Positions 17,332-25,585 of a DNA stretch of 64,000 bases are shown piece after piece. The stretch is from Flavobacteriales bacterium (lineage in GTDB: Bacteria; Bacteroidota; Bacteroidia; Flavobacteriales_F; PHOS-HE28): positions 62,001 through 126,000 of the forward strand of contig JAHBUL010000002.1 of assembly GCA_019638085.1 (NCBI GenBank), written 5' to 3'. The notes below the pieces were generated by a model. It was not told where the DNA came from, ran no database searches, and saw only the letters and a list, made by a program, of their open reading frames with translations. Position 1 is the stretch's first letter; each line of letters begins with the position of its first letter. The translations under genes were made by a program, and so were the position numbers.

Positions 17332-18849
17332 TCAGTCGTATTGGATGGTTCCGTTCTCCTGCTTCATGTAAGCGATGGCGTAGTCGAGTTCGCCTTGTGC
17401 CTCTGCGTGCATGGTGAACAACAGGTCTCCCTTCCGGATGCTCCTGCCGATCGGCGCATGAAAGCGGATGCCCGCAGTTGGAGCTGTTGGCGCCCCCGCC
17501 AGTTTCGCAATACGGGCGAGGCGCCGGTTATCCACCGAGTGTACGACACCATCGTGATCCGCCAGCACATCGTACCGGTGCGGTGCCTCACCCGGTTCCG
17601 TGAAACCGCCCTGAGCCGCGCAAATGGCCAAGAATTTCTTCAACGCTTCCCCGCTGTCCAGGATCGTGCGGGCCTTCTCGTTTCCTGATCCCGCAGTGCA
17701 TTTGCCCGCCATTTCCAACATGACCCCGGCCAGGGTGAGCGCTCTATCACGCAGGTCGAGCGGTGCGTCCTTGTCGTTCCGAAGCACGGCCAGCACATCC
17801 TGCGCCTCCAGCGCCGGGCCGATGCCCCGGCCCACCGGTTGGCTCCCATCGGAGTAAATGATGCGAATTTGAAGACCGATCACCCGTGCCACAGCGTCCA
17901 TGCGTTTCCCAATATCCCGTGCCTCTTTCTGCGAGCGCACTTTCGCCGTTGTGCCGACCGGTATATCGATCACCACATGGGTCGAACCCGCCGCCACCTT
18001 CTTGGACAACACCGAGGCGATCAGCTGGCCCACACTATCGATGTCGAGCGCTTTTTCCACCGCGATCAGGATGTCGTCCGCCGGGCTCAGGTCTGCTGCA
18101 CCACCCCAAGCAATGCATCCGCCTTCTTGAACGACCACCCGGCGTATAAGCTCCAGGTCAAGGTCCACCGGGGCCATGGTCTCCATCGCATCGGCCGTCC
18201 CCGCGGGGGAAGTGATCGCGCGCGAAGAGGTTTTGGGTATGGTCAGCCCTGCGGCTGCTGCGATGCTCACAACGATGGGCGTGGTACGATTCCCGGGCAG
18301 GCCTCCCACGCAATGTTTGTCCATGATGGGACCGGGACCCCAGGTCAATCGCTTGCCGCTTGCGATCATGGCCTCGGTCAGTGCGACGATCTCGTTCTCA
18401 TTGAGCCGGTCTCCGGCACATGCGACCAGGAAAGCGGCGAGCTCGATGTTGGAATAGCGACCAGCGGTCACGTCGGTGATGATCGCCTCAAGGTCACCAG
18501 CGCTCAACTCGCTGCCGTACATCTTGGCACGCACGAAGCCCAAGGAAGTGATGGGAACGAGGTGGTCCACGGTGATCGTGTCGTCCGCTTTGGCCCCCAG
18601 TCTTCGGAAAGCTTCGAGCGAGAGGCCGGCCTCACCTTGGGCCAGCAATTCGGAATGGACCACGTTCAACGTCGCGATGATGCTTTTGGCTCCATGACCT
18701 ACCACGAGCCGAGTGAGCGCGGAGAATCCTTCCGAGCGGCAGATGTGGCAATCGGCCCGCATGTAAATGATGTTCTCACGGTACGTATCGATACCCATCG
18801 ACCGCAGCACGAGTTCGTTCCCGGGTGCTGTTTCTTTTTCCGAATTCAT
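17332..18849 (-). CDS. AMP phosphorylase (thymidine phosphorylase family, archaeal-type)
   Basis: A 505-residue protein, the length of archaeal AMP phosphorylases. It has the extra ~80-residue N-terminal domain, then the catalytic segments DKHCVGGLPGNRTTPIV and KTSSRAITSPAGTADAME, which distinguish AMP phosphorylase from thymidine phosphorylase. The family converts AMP (or CMP, UMP) plus phosphate to base plus ribose-1,5-bisphosphate. The ATG at 18849 is chosen because it overlaps the ATP-cone gene stop by 4 nt; a longer frame from 19077 reads through that gene. No RuBisCO or ribose-1,5-bisphosphate isomerase is visible in the window. Confidence 0.9.
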   Translation of the reverse strand: MNSEKETAPGNELVLRSMGIDTYRENIIYMRADCHICRSEGFSALTRLVVGHGAKSIIATLNVVHSELLAQGEAGLSLEAFRRLGAKADDTITVDHLVPITSLGFVRAKMYGSELSAGDLEAIITDVTAGRYSNIELAAFLVACAGDRLNENEIVALTEAMIASGKRLTWGPGPIMDKHCVGGLPGNRTTPIVVSIAAAAGLTIPKTSSRAITSPAGTADAMETMAPVDLDLELIRRVVVQEGGCIAWGGAADLSPADDILIAVEKALDIDSVGQLIASVLSKKVAAGSTHVVIDIPVGTTAKVRSQKEARDIGKRMDAVARVIGLQIRIIYSDGSQPVGRGIGPALEAQDVLAVLRNDKDAPLDLRDRALTLAGVMLEMAGKCTAGSGNEKARTILDSGEALKKFLAICAAQGGFTEPGEAPHRYDVLADHDGVVHSVDNRRLARIAKLAGAPTAPTAGIRFHAPIGRSIRKGDLLFTMHAEAQGELDYAIAYMKQENGTIQYD

Positions 18850-19757
18850 AGGTCCATGCCTTGTTCCTTGTTCGACCTTGTCCCGTTTCTTGTTCGGTCC
18901 GCATTCCCGTGTACCGGACCACAGAGTTCCTCCACTTCCTTGAGGACTTTGGCAACTTTGCCTGCGGCAACACCAGCGCGACCAAGGATCTGGACATCTT
19001 CCCTTATCTCTGCGCACAGCACCGTACCGGCGTCCAGGATCCGCTGCTTTTCCGCTTTCGTCAGGGTGGTGAGGCAAGTGATCGGGTGAAGCCCACTACG
19101 GTCGATCCGCTCTCGAAGGCTATCGTCCTGCGGATGGTTCCAGCTCAGCAGGTACAACCCAACACACTCCCCATATTGCACGGCATCGGAAGTGAAGCGC
19201 GTGTTGGTCACTAACCAGCCCTGATGGAAAATGGTCCCGTGGCCGGGGATCGCCTTCCATTGCCGTTCCACATCCGTGAAGCGCGCCTGGATGTACAGCG
19301 GGACCTTCACATCGCATTTGCGTTTCGGATCACTGTGGAACTTACACTCCACCATGAAGTGATGATCTCCCTTCTCGGCCACCACATCCACCTCGTGGTC
19401 CACGCATTTGCCGGGTACGATCACATCGACAGTGGTCCGGTAGCCTTGGTGGGCGAGCAACGCACCCACAAATTTCTCGAACGGAAAGCCTGTAGGCCCC
19501 AGTTCCAGGATGGCTTGCTTCAAGGAGTACCGACCAGCCGTACCCCGCGATCGCTTACGCAAGGACCGGTATGCAATCTTGTAGATCTCCCGTGTCCTCA
19601 TGCCCACGCGCAATGATCTTTTCACCTCGTGTACCACTCGCTCGATATCCGCTTCCTGCGCACCGGCGCGTTCCAAGGACGCACGCAACTTGGAGGGGGC
19701 GAAGACATCCATTTCGCCGTTGGCGCGTTCGATCAATATGGCTGACCGCTCCTTCAT
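18846..19757 (-). CDS. ATP-cone domain plus restriction endonuclease-like protein
   Basis: A 303-residue protein. The first ~90 residues form an ATP-cone (VFAPSKLRASLERAGA, VRTREIYKIAYRSL-type helices), the allosteric nucleotide sensor known from ribonucleotide reductases. The middle has a Mrr/PD-(D/E)XK-like core: FVGALLAHQGYRT, then HEVDVVAEKGDHHFMVECKF, with D and ExK residues. It ends with a low-complexity tail. This could sense ATP/ADP and cut nucleic acid in response. It overlaps AMP phosphorylase by ATGA downstream and a 43-residue membrane gene by ATGA upstream. Longer Mets at 19811 and nearby are possible. Confidence 0.8.
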   Translation of the reverse strand: MKERSAILIERANGEMDVFAPSKLRASLERAGAQEADIERVVHEVKRSLRVGMRTREIYKIAYRSLRKRSRGTAGRYSLKQAILELGPTGFPFEKFVGALLAHQGYRTTVDVIVPGKCVDHEVDVVAEKGDHHFMVECKFHSDPKRKCDVKVPLYIQARFTDVERQWKAIPGHGTIFHQGWLVTNTRFTSDAVQYGECVGLYLLSWNHPQDDSLRERIDRSGLHPITCLTTLTKAEKQRILDAGTVLCAEIREDVQILGRAGVAAGKVAKVLKEVEELCGPVHGNADRTRNGTRSNKEQGMDL

Positions 19758-19885
19758 GCTTTCCCGCCTTCCTCGGTGCCACTCATGTTGTAGAACCATG
19801 CAATACAACAAACTGTATAGAGCAATGCTCCGGTAAAGCCGAAGGCTAATCCTGTTTGGTTCACGTTCATGGTTTCCATGTTCAT
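19754..19885 (-). CDS. 43-residue single-helix membrane protein, DUF5676-like
   Basis: A short frame encoding MNMETMNVNQTGLAFGFTGA followed by LLYTVCCIAWFYN and a charged end (GTEEGGKA). The GLAFGFTGALLY segment matches the first helix of the DUF5676 protein at 5971-6240 (GLACGTTGALLY). Its stop overlaps the ATG of the ATP-cone gene as ATGA, strong evidence that it is a real, coupled first gene of the operon. It is too short for most gene callers. Function unknown. Confidence 0.65.
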   Translation of the reverse strand: MNMETMNVNQTGLAFGFTGALLYTVCCIAWFYNMSGTEEGGKA

Positions 19886-20151
19886 TGGTTGTAACGGCTA
19901 ACAGTGAGCACAGGCATTTTACGCCGTTCGCTTTTCCCGCTGAGATGACCGCATCGATCTGTGCATCGGCCAGCTTTCAGTTGGGCAAGCTTCCCCGCGC
20001 CGTAGTGATCGGGACGCTGAGCATGCGCTGCTCCCCGCACTGATGTGGTGTTGTACTTGCTTTGAAGCATCTGCGGGTGGTGGTCCGGTACGCCCTTTGC
20101 GCCCCGGACCGATCTCATCTGGTTAGTGGCTGGTGAATGTGGCGGTTGGCC
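19886..20151 (-). pseudogene. Decayed cusB remnant and flanking non-coding sequence
   Basis: Bases 19920-19973 read on the minus strand encode LADAQIDAVISAGKANGV, matching LSDAQIDAIIAAGTANGV in the intact CusB at 11017-12303. The preceding part (GKL..., to about 20010) matches CusB GKLRNWKL in nucleotide sequence but is shifted by one base, so it is frameshifted. Only a ~100-bp core is recognisable; the rest of this stretch is unalignable by eye. Its position after cusA-cusC and the metal-binding lipoprotein is where an RND operon would carry cusB. Confidence 0.7.
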
Positions 20152-20412
20152 TTACTTCACCTCCTTCAGGTTCATTTTGCATACGGGGCATTTTCCCGCT
20201 TCTGCATAGGTTTTTTCGCCCTCGCACTTCATGGGGCATTGGTACACCCCGGCGTGCTCTTCATGCATGTGGTCCGTGCTGTCGCTGTGCATGTGCTCCT
20301 GTGGGGCAGTACCCTTTTCCGTGGTCACTTCCTCGCTGGAGCTTCCGCAGGCACTGAATGCGATCAGCGCGAAGGCCATCAGGCCGGTCTTGAACATGTT
20401 GGTCGTCTTCAT
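20152..20412 (-). CDS. Heavy-metal-binding lipoprotein
   Basis: An 86-residue protein with a lipoprotein signal ending in the lipobox-like FSAC (ALIAFSACGSSS). It has a His-rich linker (EHMHSDSTDHMHEEH) and a C-terminal metal-binding domain (YQCPMKCEGEKTYAEAGKCP then VCKMNLKEV), the same type as in CusB. Probably a periplasmic copper-binding partner of the RND pump. It lies 44 bp after the end of cusC, in the same direction. Confidence 0.85.
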   Translation of the reverse strand: MKTTNMFKTGLMAFALIAFSACGSSSEEVTTEKGTAPQEHMHSDSTDHMHEEHAGVYQCPMKCEGEKTYAEAGKCPVCKMNLKEVK

Positions 20413-20456
20413 CGTCTTTTGGTTTTTGGTTGTTGTTACTTGGTTGATTCAGCGTG

Positions 20457-21689
20457 TTAGGGCCTCACGATCTGCTTGGCCGTGAGGTATTCGAGTTCGG
20501 CAATGGCGGTGTGATGCTCGCGCATGGCGGAGAGCCGCAAGAGCTGGAAGCGCAACACTTGTTCCTGCATGCGCAGCACTTCCTCCAGGTCGTCGCCGCT
20601 GTTGCTGTACGCGTCCAGCAGCAGGTCCAGCGCTTGCTTGGCAATGCCGATCTGCTGGTCCATCAGGCCCACATCGAGCGCGGCCTTGTGTGCTTCAAAA
20701 TAGGCCGTTTCGTATGCGCTGCCCAGTTCGTTCGCGGTCTGTTGCCGCATCGCTTGCACGGCCTGCTCCAAGCCCTGCGCTTCCTCCACCGCGCTCCGGT
20801 ATTTCTTGCGATGGATCGGCAGGCTCAGGCTTACCATGGGCATTACTTCGCTGCCGCTCATGCCCGGCATCATCATGGGCGAATTCTTATCCATCACCAT
20901 GTATTCCACGCCGAGCCCGAAGCGCGGCAGGCCCATCTTGCGGGCTGCCTCGGCCTGTGCCATTTCAACCGATGCTTGGCGGTCCAGTTCGCTCAGGCGG
21001 GGGTTGTGCTCCAGGCTGTCGGTGGTATAGTTGGCCAGGTCCACGAGCTGCAACGTGTCGCTCACGTCCACGAGCACCGGGTCGGCATAGCCCACAGTGC
21101 TGGCGAAGGTGGCCTGCAAGGGCTTGCGCCGTTCTTCGAGGATCGCGATGTCGTTCTCTTCGGCGTTGATCAGGAGGTCGATGCGCAACACGTCCACCAT
21201 GCTTCCGTCGCCGCCTTTGAAACGGGCCAAGGCGAATGTTTTGTAGCTGCGCAGGATGGCGAGGTCATTCTGTGCAATGGCGATGGCACGCCCCAGCTCA
21301 TGCAGCGGGTAGTAGGCCACGCGCACCTTGTAGAAGAGTTCGTTCCGCGCGCTGAGGTAAGCCTCGTAACGTGCCTCGGCCTGGCGGTCGGCCACTTCCG
21401 CTTGCGCACCCAACGTACCGAACCAAGGGAACATCTGCATCAGGGAGAAGCGCGCCCGTTCAGCGTTCATCATCTTTTCCGACGGAGTAAGGGAGACGCC
21501 CATCGTGAGCGTTGGGTCGGGCAAGCCCCGGACTTGAGCGGAGCGCTTCAGTGCCGCTTCGAATTCTGCGTACCGCGCTTGCACCGCCGGGTTCAGTTCC
21601 GCAGCAGCTCGCAGGTGCGCATCCAAGTCCTGCGCATGTGCTTGCGACAGCGCGAAGGAGCAGAGGAAAAGCAGGAGGATCGTTCTCAT
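20457..21689 (-). CDS. cusC: TolC-family outer-membrane efflux protein (CusC-type)
   Basis: A 410-residue protein with an N-terminal signal peptide (LLLFLCSFALSQAHAQ) and the repeated alpha-helical hairpins of TolC-like factors (AELNPAVQARYAEFEAALKR; MFPWFGTLGAQAEVADRQAE). The length fits a short Bacteroidota CusC. Its ATG overlaps the stop of cusA (ATGA), so it is coupled to the pump. Confidence 0.88.
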   Translation of the reverse strand: MRTILLLFLCSFALSQAHAQDLDAHLRAAAELNPAVQARYAEFEAALKRSAQVRGLPDPTLTMGVSLTPSEKMMNAERARFSLMQMFPWFGTLGAQAEVADRQAEARYEAYLSARNELFYKVRVAYYPLHELGRAIAIAQNDLAILRSYKTFALARFKGGDGSMVDVLRIDLLINAEENDIAILEERRKPLQATFASTVGYADPVLVDVSDTLQLVDLANYTTDSLEHNPRLSELDRQASVEMAQAEAARKMGLPRFGLGVEYMVMDKNSPMMMPGMSGSEVMPMVSLSLPIHRKKYRSAVEEAQGLEQAVQAMRQQTANELGSAYETAYFEAHKAALDVGLMDQQIGIAKQALDLLLDAYSNSGDDLEEVLRMQEQVLRFQLLRLSAMREHHTAIAELEYLTAKQIVRP

Positions 21690-24600
21690 GGCTTGTTGCG
21701 TTGGATCCGCCGTTCCATACGTGCGCTGTAGAGCACGGGAACAACGAAAATGGTGATCAATGCCACGGCCATTCCACCGAAGGATGGGATCGCCATGGGC
21801 ACCAGGATATCGGCGCCGCGACCTGTGGAAGTGAGTACGGGGAGCAATGCGATCAAGGTGGTGGCGGTGGTCATCAGCGCTGGGCGCACGCGCTTCTTGC
21901 CTGCGGAAACCACGGCCGCACGAATGCCCTTGCGATCATCCGTGGGCATTTTCTCAAAGTTCTGGTCCAGGTAGGTGGCCATGAGCACACCGTCGTCCGT
22001 GGCAATGCCGAAGAGCGCGATGAAGCCAACCCACACGGCCACGCTCAGGTTCACCGTATGCATCTGGAACAGCTCCCGCAGGTTCACGCTTGCGATGTCC
22101 ACATTGAGGAACCAATGCTGCCCGTACAGCCAGAGCATCAGGAAGCCACCGGCGAAGGCGACCGCGATACCCGAGAACACCATGAGCGAGGTGGCGACCG
22201 AACGGAACTGGAAATAAAGGATCAGGAAGATGATGACCAACACCAAGGGCACCACGATGGAGAGCCGCTTCTCCGCACGTACCTGGTTCTCGTAGCTGCC
22301 TGAGAAGCGGTAGTTCACCCCGGCAGGCACCGTGAGTTCCCCCTTGTCGATCCGTTCCTGGATGGCATGTTGCGCGGCTTCCACCACGTCCACTTCTGCC
22401 TGATCCTCTCTCTTGTCGAAGAGCACATAGCCCACCAGGAAGGTGTCCTCGCTCTTGATCATCTGGGGGCCGCGTTCGTATTCCACATGGACCAGTTCGC
22501 CCAGCGGCACCTGCACGCCGGTAGGGGTAGGTACCAGGATGCGTGCGATCGCCTCCGGTGTATCGCGCAGCTCGCGCGGGTAGCGCACGCGCACCGGGTA
22601 GCGCTCCCGCCCTTCCACGGTGGTGGTGTTGGTCATGCCGCCGATCGCTGTTTCGATGGTGCCTTGCAGATCCTCCACGGTCAAGCCATAGCGACCGATG
22701 GCCTGGCGGTCGATGCGCAGATGCAGGTAGGGTTTGCCAACGATCCGATCGGCAAAGACCGCTTCGGCCTTCACGCCCGGCACTTCCTTCAAGATGCTTT
22801 CCAGCTCGCGACCGAAGGCCTCGATGGTAGGCAGGTCCGGGCCGAAGACCTTGATGCCCATGGGCGCGCGCATGCCGGTCTGCAGCATCACCAAGCGCGT
22901 TTCGATCGGTTGCAGCTTGGGCGCGGAGGTGACGCCGGGCAGCTTGGTGGCCTGCACTATTTCATCCCAGATATCATCGGTCTTTGTGATGTGCGCCCGC
23001 CAGTTGCGGAAGTAGCGCCCGTTGGTACTGGGGATCAATGTGCGGCGGTCGAAGGTGGGTGTGAGCGCTTCCAGCTGTGTAACGGTATCGCCCGTGGTGA
23101 GGATGAAGCGATCGTCATCATCCACTTTGAAGGCCTGTCGATGGCCTTTCTCGTCCACCTCGTACTCCGGCCGGTAGTTGATGATGTTCTCGTACATGCT
23201 GATGGGCGCGGGATCCAGCGCGGTCTCCGCACGGCCCAGCTTGCCCACCACCATTTCCACCTCCGGGATCGCGGCCACGCGCATGTCCAGCTGTTTCACC
23301 ACCTCCGTGTTCTGTTCCACACCTGCATGCGGCATGCTGGTGGGCATCAGCAGGAAGCTGCCTTCGTCCAGCGAGGGCATGAACTCCTTGCCCACGCCGG
23401 GGAAGGCGTGTGCCATGGTGCTCCAGGGAGCGGTGCGCTGGATGTTCCAGCCCGCCTTGTTGGCCAAGGATGAGACCGGGGAGAAGATGCGCCCGAACCC
23501 CAACCAGATCATCACGCCGAAGAGCACGATGAAGAAGGGTATGGAAAGGAAGGCCGCCTTGTGGTTGAGGCACCAGCGCAGAATGCGTTCGTAATAATGT
23601 TGGATCGCTTGGAAGAGGCCGAGTATCAGACCGATCCACGTGCCTACGAACAGGAAGTTCGTGAAGAGCGATCGCTCCACGCCCAAGGGCCGCCAGAGCT
23701 CAGCGAGCAACCAGGCCGCAGCGATGATGATCACCACCAGGGGAAGGTTCTTGATCCAGACGTTGTCGCTCTCGCTGCGGTCCACCACCACATGTGCGGC
23801 GAACAAGGCGAGCAAGGTGGCCCCGGCCCAGAATTGCCCGAAGGCCAAGGCGACGATGCCGCCCACCAGCATCAGAGCACGCAGGGTGATGCGCGTCCAC
23901 CGCTTGCGACCATCCACACCGAACACCATTTGGATCAGGGAGGGGAGGATGAACAAGGCCACGAGCGCCGCAGCCAGCAAGGCGAACGATTTGGTGAAGG
24001 CGAGCGGCCGGAACAGTTTCCCTTCCGCAGCTTGCAGGGTGAAGACCGGGATGAAGCTGACCACGGTGGTGCTCACGGCCGTGAGGATGGCCGAGCCCAC
24101 TTCCGCGGAAGCCTTGTAGACCACATCGAACAGTTTGCTGCGGCCCTTGTCGTCGTCCATGTGCCGCAGCACGTTCTCCGAGAGGATGATGCCTAGGTCG
24201 ATCATGGTGCCGATGGCGATGGCGATGCCGGAAAGCGCCACGATGTTCGCATCCACATGGAAGTAGCGCATGGCAATGAAGACCATGAGCACGGCGATGG
24301 GCAACAGCGATGCGATGATGAGCGAGGTGCGCAGCTCCACCACCATGATCAGGATCACCAGGATGGTGACGAGGATCTCCAAGGACAGCGCTTCCTCCAA
24401 GGTGCCGAGCGTTTCGTGGATCAGCTGGGTGCGATCGTAGAAGGGCACGATGGTGAGCTGGCTTCGGGTGCCATCGGCCAATACCTTGGAAGGCAGGCCC
24501 GGTGCGATCTGGGCGATCTTCTCCTTCACGGCCTCGATGGTCGCCAGCGGGTTGGCGCCGTAGCGTGCGATCACCACGCCGCCGGCCACTTCGGCCCCGC

Positions 24601-25486
24601 CCTTGTCCAGCAGGCCGCGCCGCGTGGCGGGCCCCAGCGTTACGTGGGCCACGTCCTTCACGCGCAAGGGCACATTGTCGTGCACGCTGACCACCGCTTG
24701 TTCGAGGTCCTCGATCGAGCGGATGTAACCGAGGCCGCGCACGAGGTATTCCACCTGGTTCACCTCGATCGTCTGCGCGCCCGCATCGCGGTTGCTCTTC
24801 TGCACGGCGAGCATCACCTCGTTCAGCGGGATGTTGAAGGCCTTGAGCGCCTCGGGGTCCACATCCACCTGGTACTCCTGCACCATGCCCCCGATGGAGG
24901 CCACTTCGCTGACGCCCTCCACGCCGTTCAGCGCATACTTCACCAGAAAATCCTGGGCGGTGCGCGTTTCGTTCAGGTCCCATCCCCCGGTCACGTTCCC
25001 TTGCGGGTCGCGGCCTTCCAGCGTATACCAATAGACCTGCCCCAGTGCCGTGGCATCGGGGCCCAGCGCCGGTTGCACCCCATCCGGCAGCAGATTGGCC
25101 GGTAGTGCATTCAGCTTTTCCAGGATCCGCGAACGCGACCAGTAGAACTCCACGTCCTCATCGAAGAGCACGTAGATGCTGGAGAAACCGAAGACCGACG
25201 AACTGCGGATGGACTTCACGCCCGGTATGCCCAGCAAACTGGTGGTGAGCGGATAGGTCACCTGGTCCTCGATGTCCTGCGGCGAACGGCCCGGCCAGTC
25301 CGTGAAGACGATCTGCTGGTTCTCCCCGATGTCAGGGATGGCATCCACCGCCACCGGGTCCTTCGGCAAGGACCCGAGGTCCCAGCCGAAAGGCGCGGTG
25401 ACCAGCCCCCAGCCGACAAGCAAGAGCAACAGCAGCACCGTCACCAGCTTGTTCGCGAGGAAATAATGAATGAGCTTGTTCAACAT
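21686..25486 (-). CDS. cusA: CusA/CzcA heavy-metal efflux RND transporter
   Basis: A 1,266-residue RND pump. It has the N-terminal helix (LIHYFLANKLVTVLLLLLL), two porter regions, and the HME-RND proton-relay segment IAIAIGTMIDLGIILSENV with Asp. The C-terminal helices include MTTATTLIALLPVLTSTGRG and FVVPVLYSARMERR. It is about 200 residues longer than E. coli CusA because extra hydrophobic helices are inserted after the first transmembrane group (about residues 530-690, e.g. LPLVVIIIAAAWLLAELWRP), a layout seen in some Bacteroidota pumps. It should export Cu(I)/Ag(I) or other divalent metals with CusC and a CusB. It overlaps cusC by ATGA. Confidence 0.93.
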   Translation of the reverse strand: MLNKLIHYFLANKLVTVLLLLLLVGWGLVTAPFGWDLGSLPKDPVAVDAIPDIGENQQIVFTDWPGRSPQDIEDQVTYPLTTSLLGIPGVKSIRSSSVFGFSSIYVLFDEDVEFYWSRSRILEKLNALPANLLPDGVQPALGPDATALGQVYWYTLEGRDPQGNVTGGWDLNETRTAQDFLVKYALNGVEGVSEVASIGGMVQEYQVDVDPEALKAFNIPLNEVMLAVQKSNRDAGAQTIEVNQVEYLVRGLGYIRSIEDLEQAVVSVHDNVPLRVKDVAHVTLGPATRRGLLDKGGAEVAGGVVIARYGANPLATIEAVKEKIAQIAPGLPSKVLADGTRSQLTIVPFYDRTQLIHETLGTLEEALSLEILVTILVILIMVVELRTSLIIASLLPIAVLMVFIAMRYFHVDANIVALSGIAIAIGTMIDLGIILSENVLRHMDDDKGRSKLFDVVYKASAEVGSAILTAVSTTVVSFIPVFTLQAAEGKLFRPLAFTKSFALLAAALVALFILPSLIQMVFGVDGRKRWTRITLRALMLVGGIVALAFGQFWAGATLLALFAAHVVVDRSESDNVWIKNLPLVVIIIAAAWLLAELWRPLGVERSLFTNFLFVGTWIGLILGLFQAIQHYYERILRWCLNHKAAFLSIPFFIVLFGVMIWLGFGRIFSPVSSLANKAGWNIQRTAPWSTMAHAFPGVGKEFMPSLDEGSFLLMPTSMPHAGVEQNTEVVKQLDMRVAAIPEVEMVVGKLGRAETALDPAPISMYENIINYRPEYEVDEKGHRQAFKVDDDDRFILTTGDTVTQLEALTPTFDRRTLIPSTNGRYFRNWRAHITKTDDIWDEIVQATKLPGVTSAPKLQPIETRLVMLQTGMRAPMGIKVFGPDLPTIEAFGRELESILKEVPGVKAEAVFADRIVGKPYLHLRIDRQAIGRYGLTVEDLQGTIETAIGGMTNTTTVEGRERYPVRVRYPRELRDTPEAIARILVPTPTGVQVPLGELVHVEYERGPQMIKSEDTFLVGYVLFDKREDQAEVDVVEAAQHAIQERIDKGELTVPAGVNYRFSGSYENQVRAEKRLSIVVPLVLVIIFLILYFQFRSVATSLMVFSGIAVAFAGGFLMLWLYGQHWFLNVDIASVNLRELFQMHTVNLSVAVWVGFIALFGIATDDGVLMATYLDQNFEKMPTDDRKGIRAAVVSAGKKRVRPALMTTATTLIALLPVLTSTGRGADILVPMAIPSFGGMAVALITIFVVPVLYSARMERRIQRNKP

Positions 25487-25585
25487 GGGGTCAAGGTTGC
25501 TTGTAGTGTACCGGAGATGGAGATGGTGGGAGCGGGCTTCCGATCATCTGTTCCTGTTCCGATCCATATTGCGTGCGTTGGGACT

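Noticed and set aside
17332-18849. Thymidine phosphorylase (deoA)
   Set aside because: The extra N-terminal domain and the HCVGGLPGNRT and SRAITSPAGTAD motifs fit AMP phosphorylase better.
22367-23473. A 368-codon plus-strand frame
   Set aside because: Antisense to CusA and rich in His and Gly in a pattern typical of shadows.
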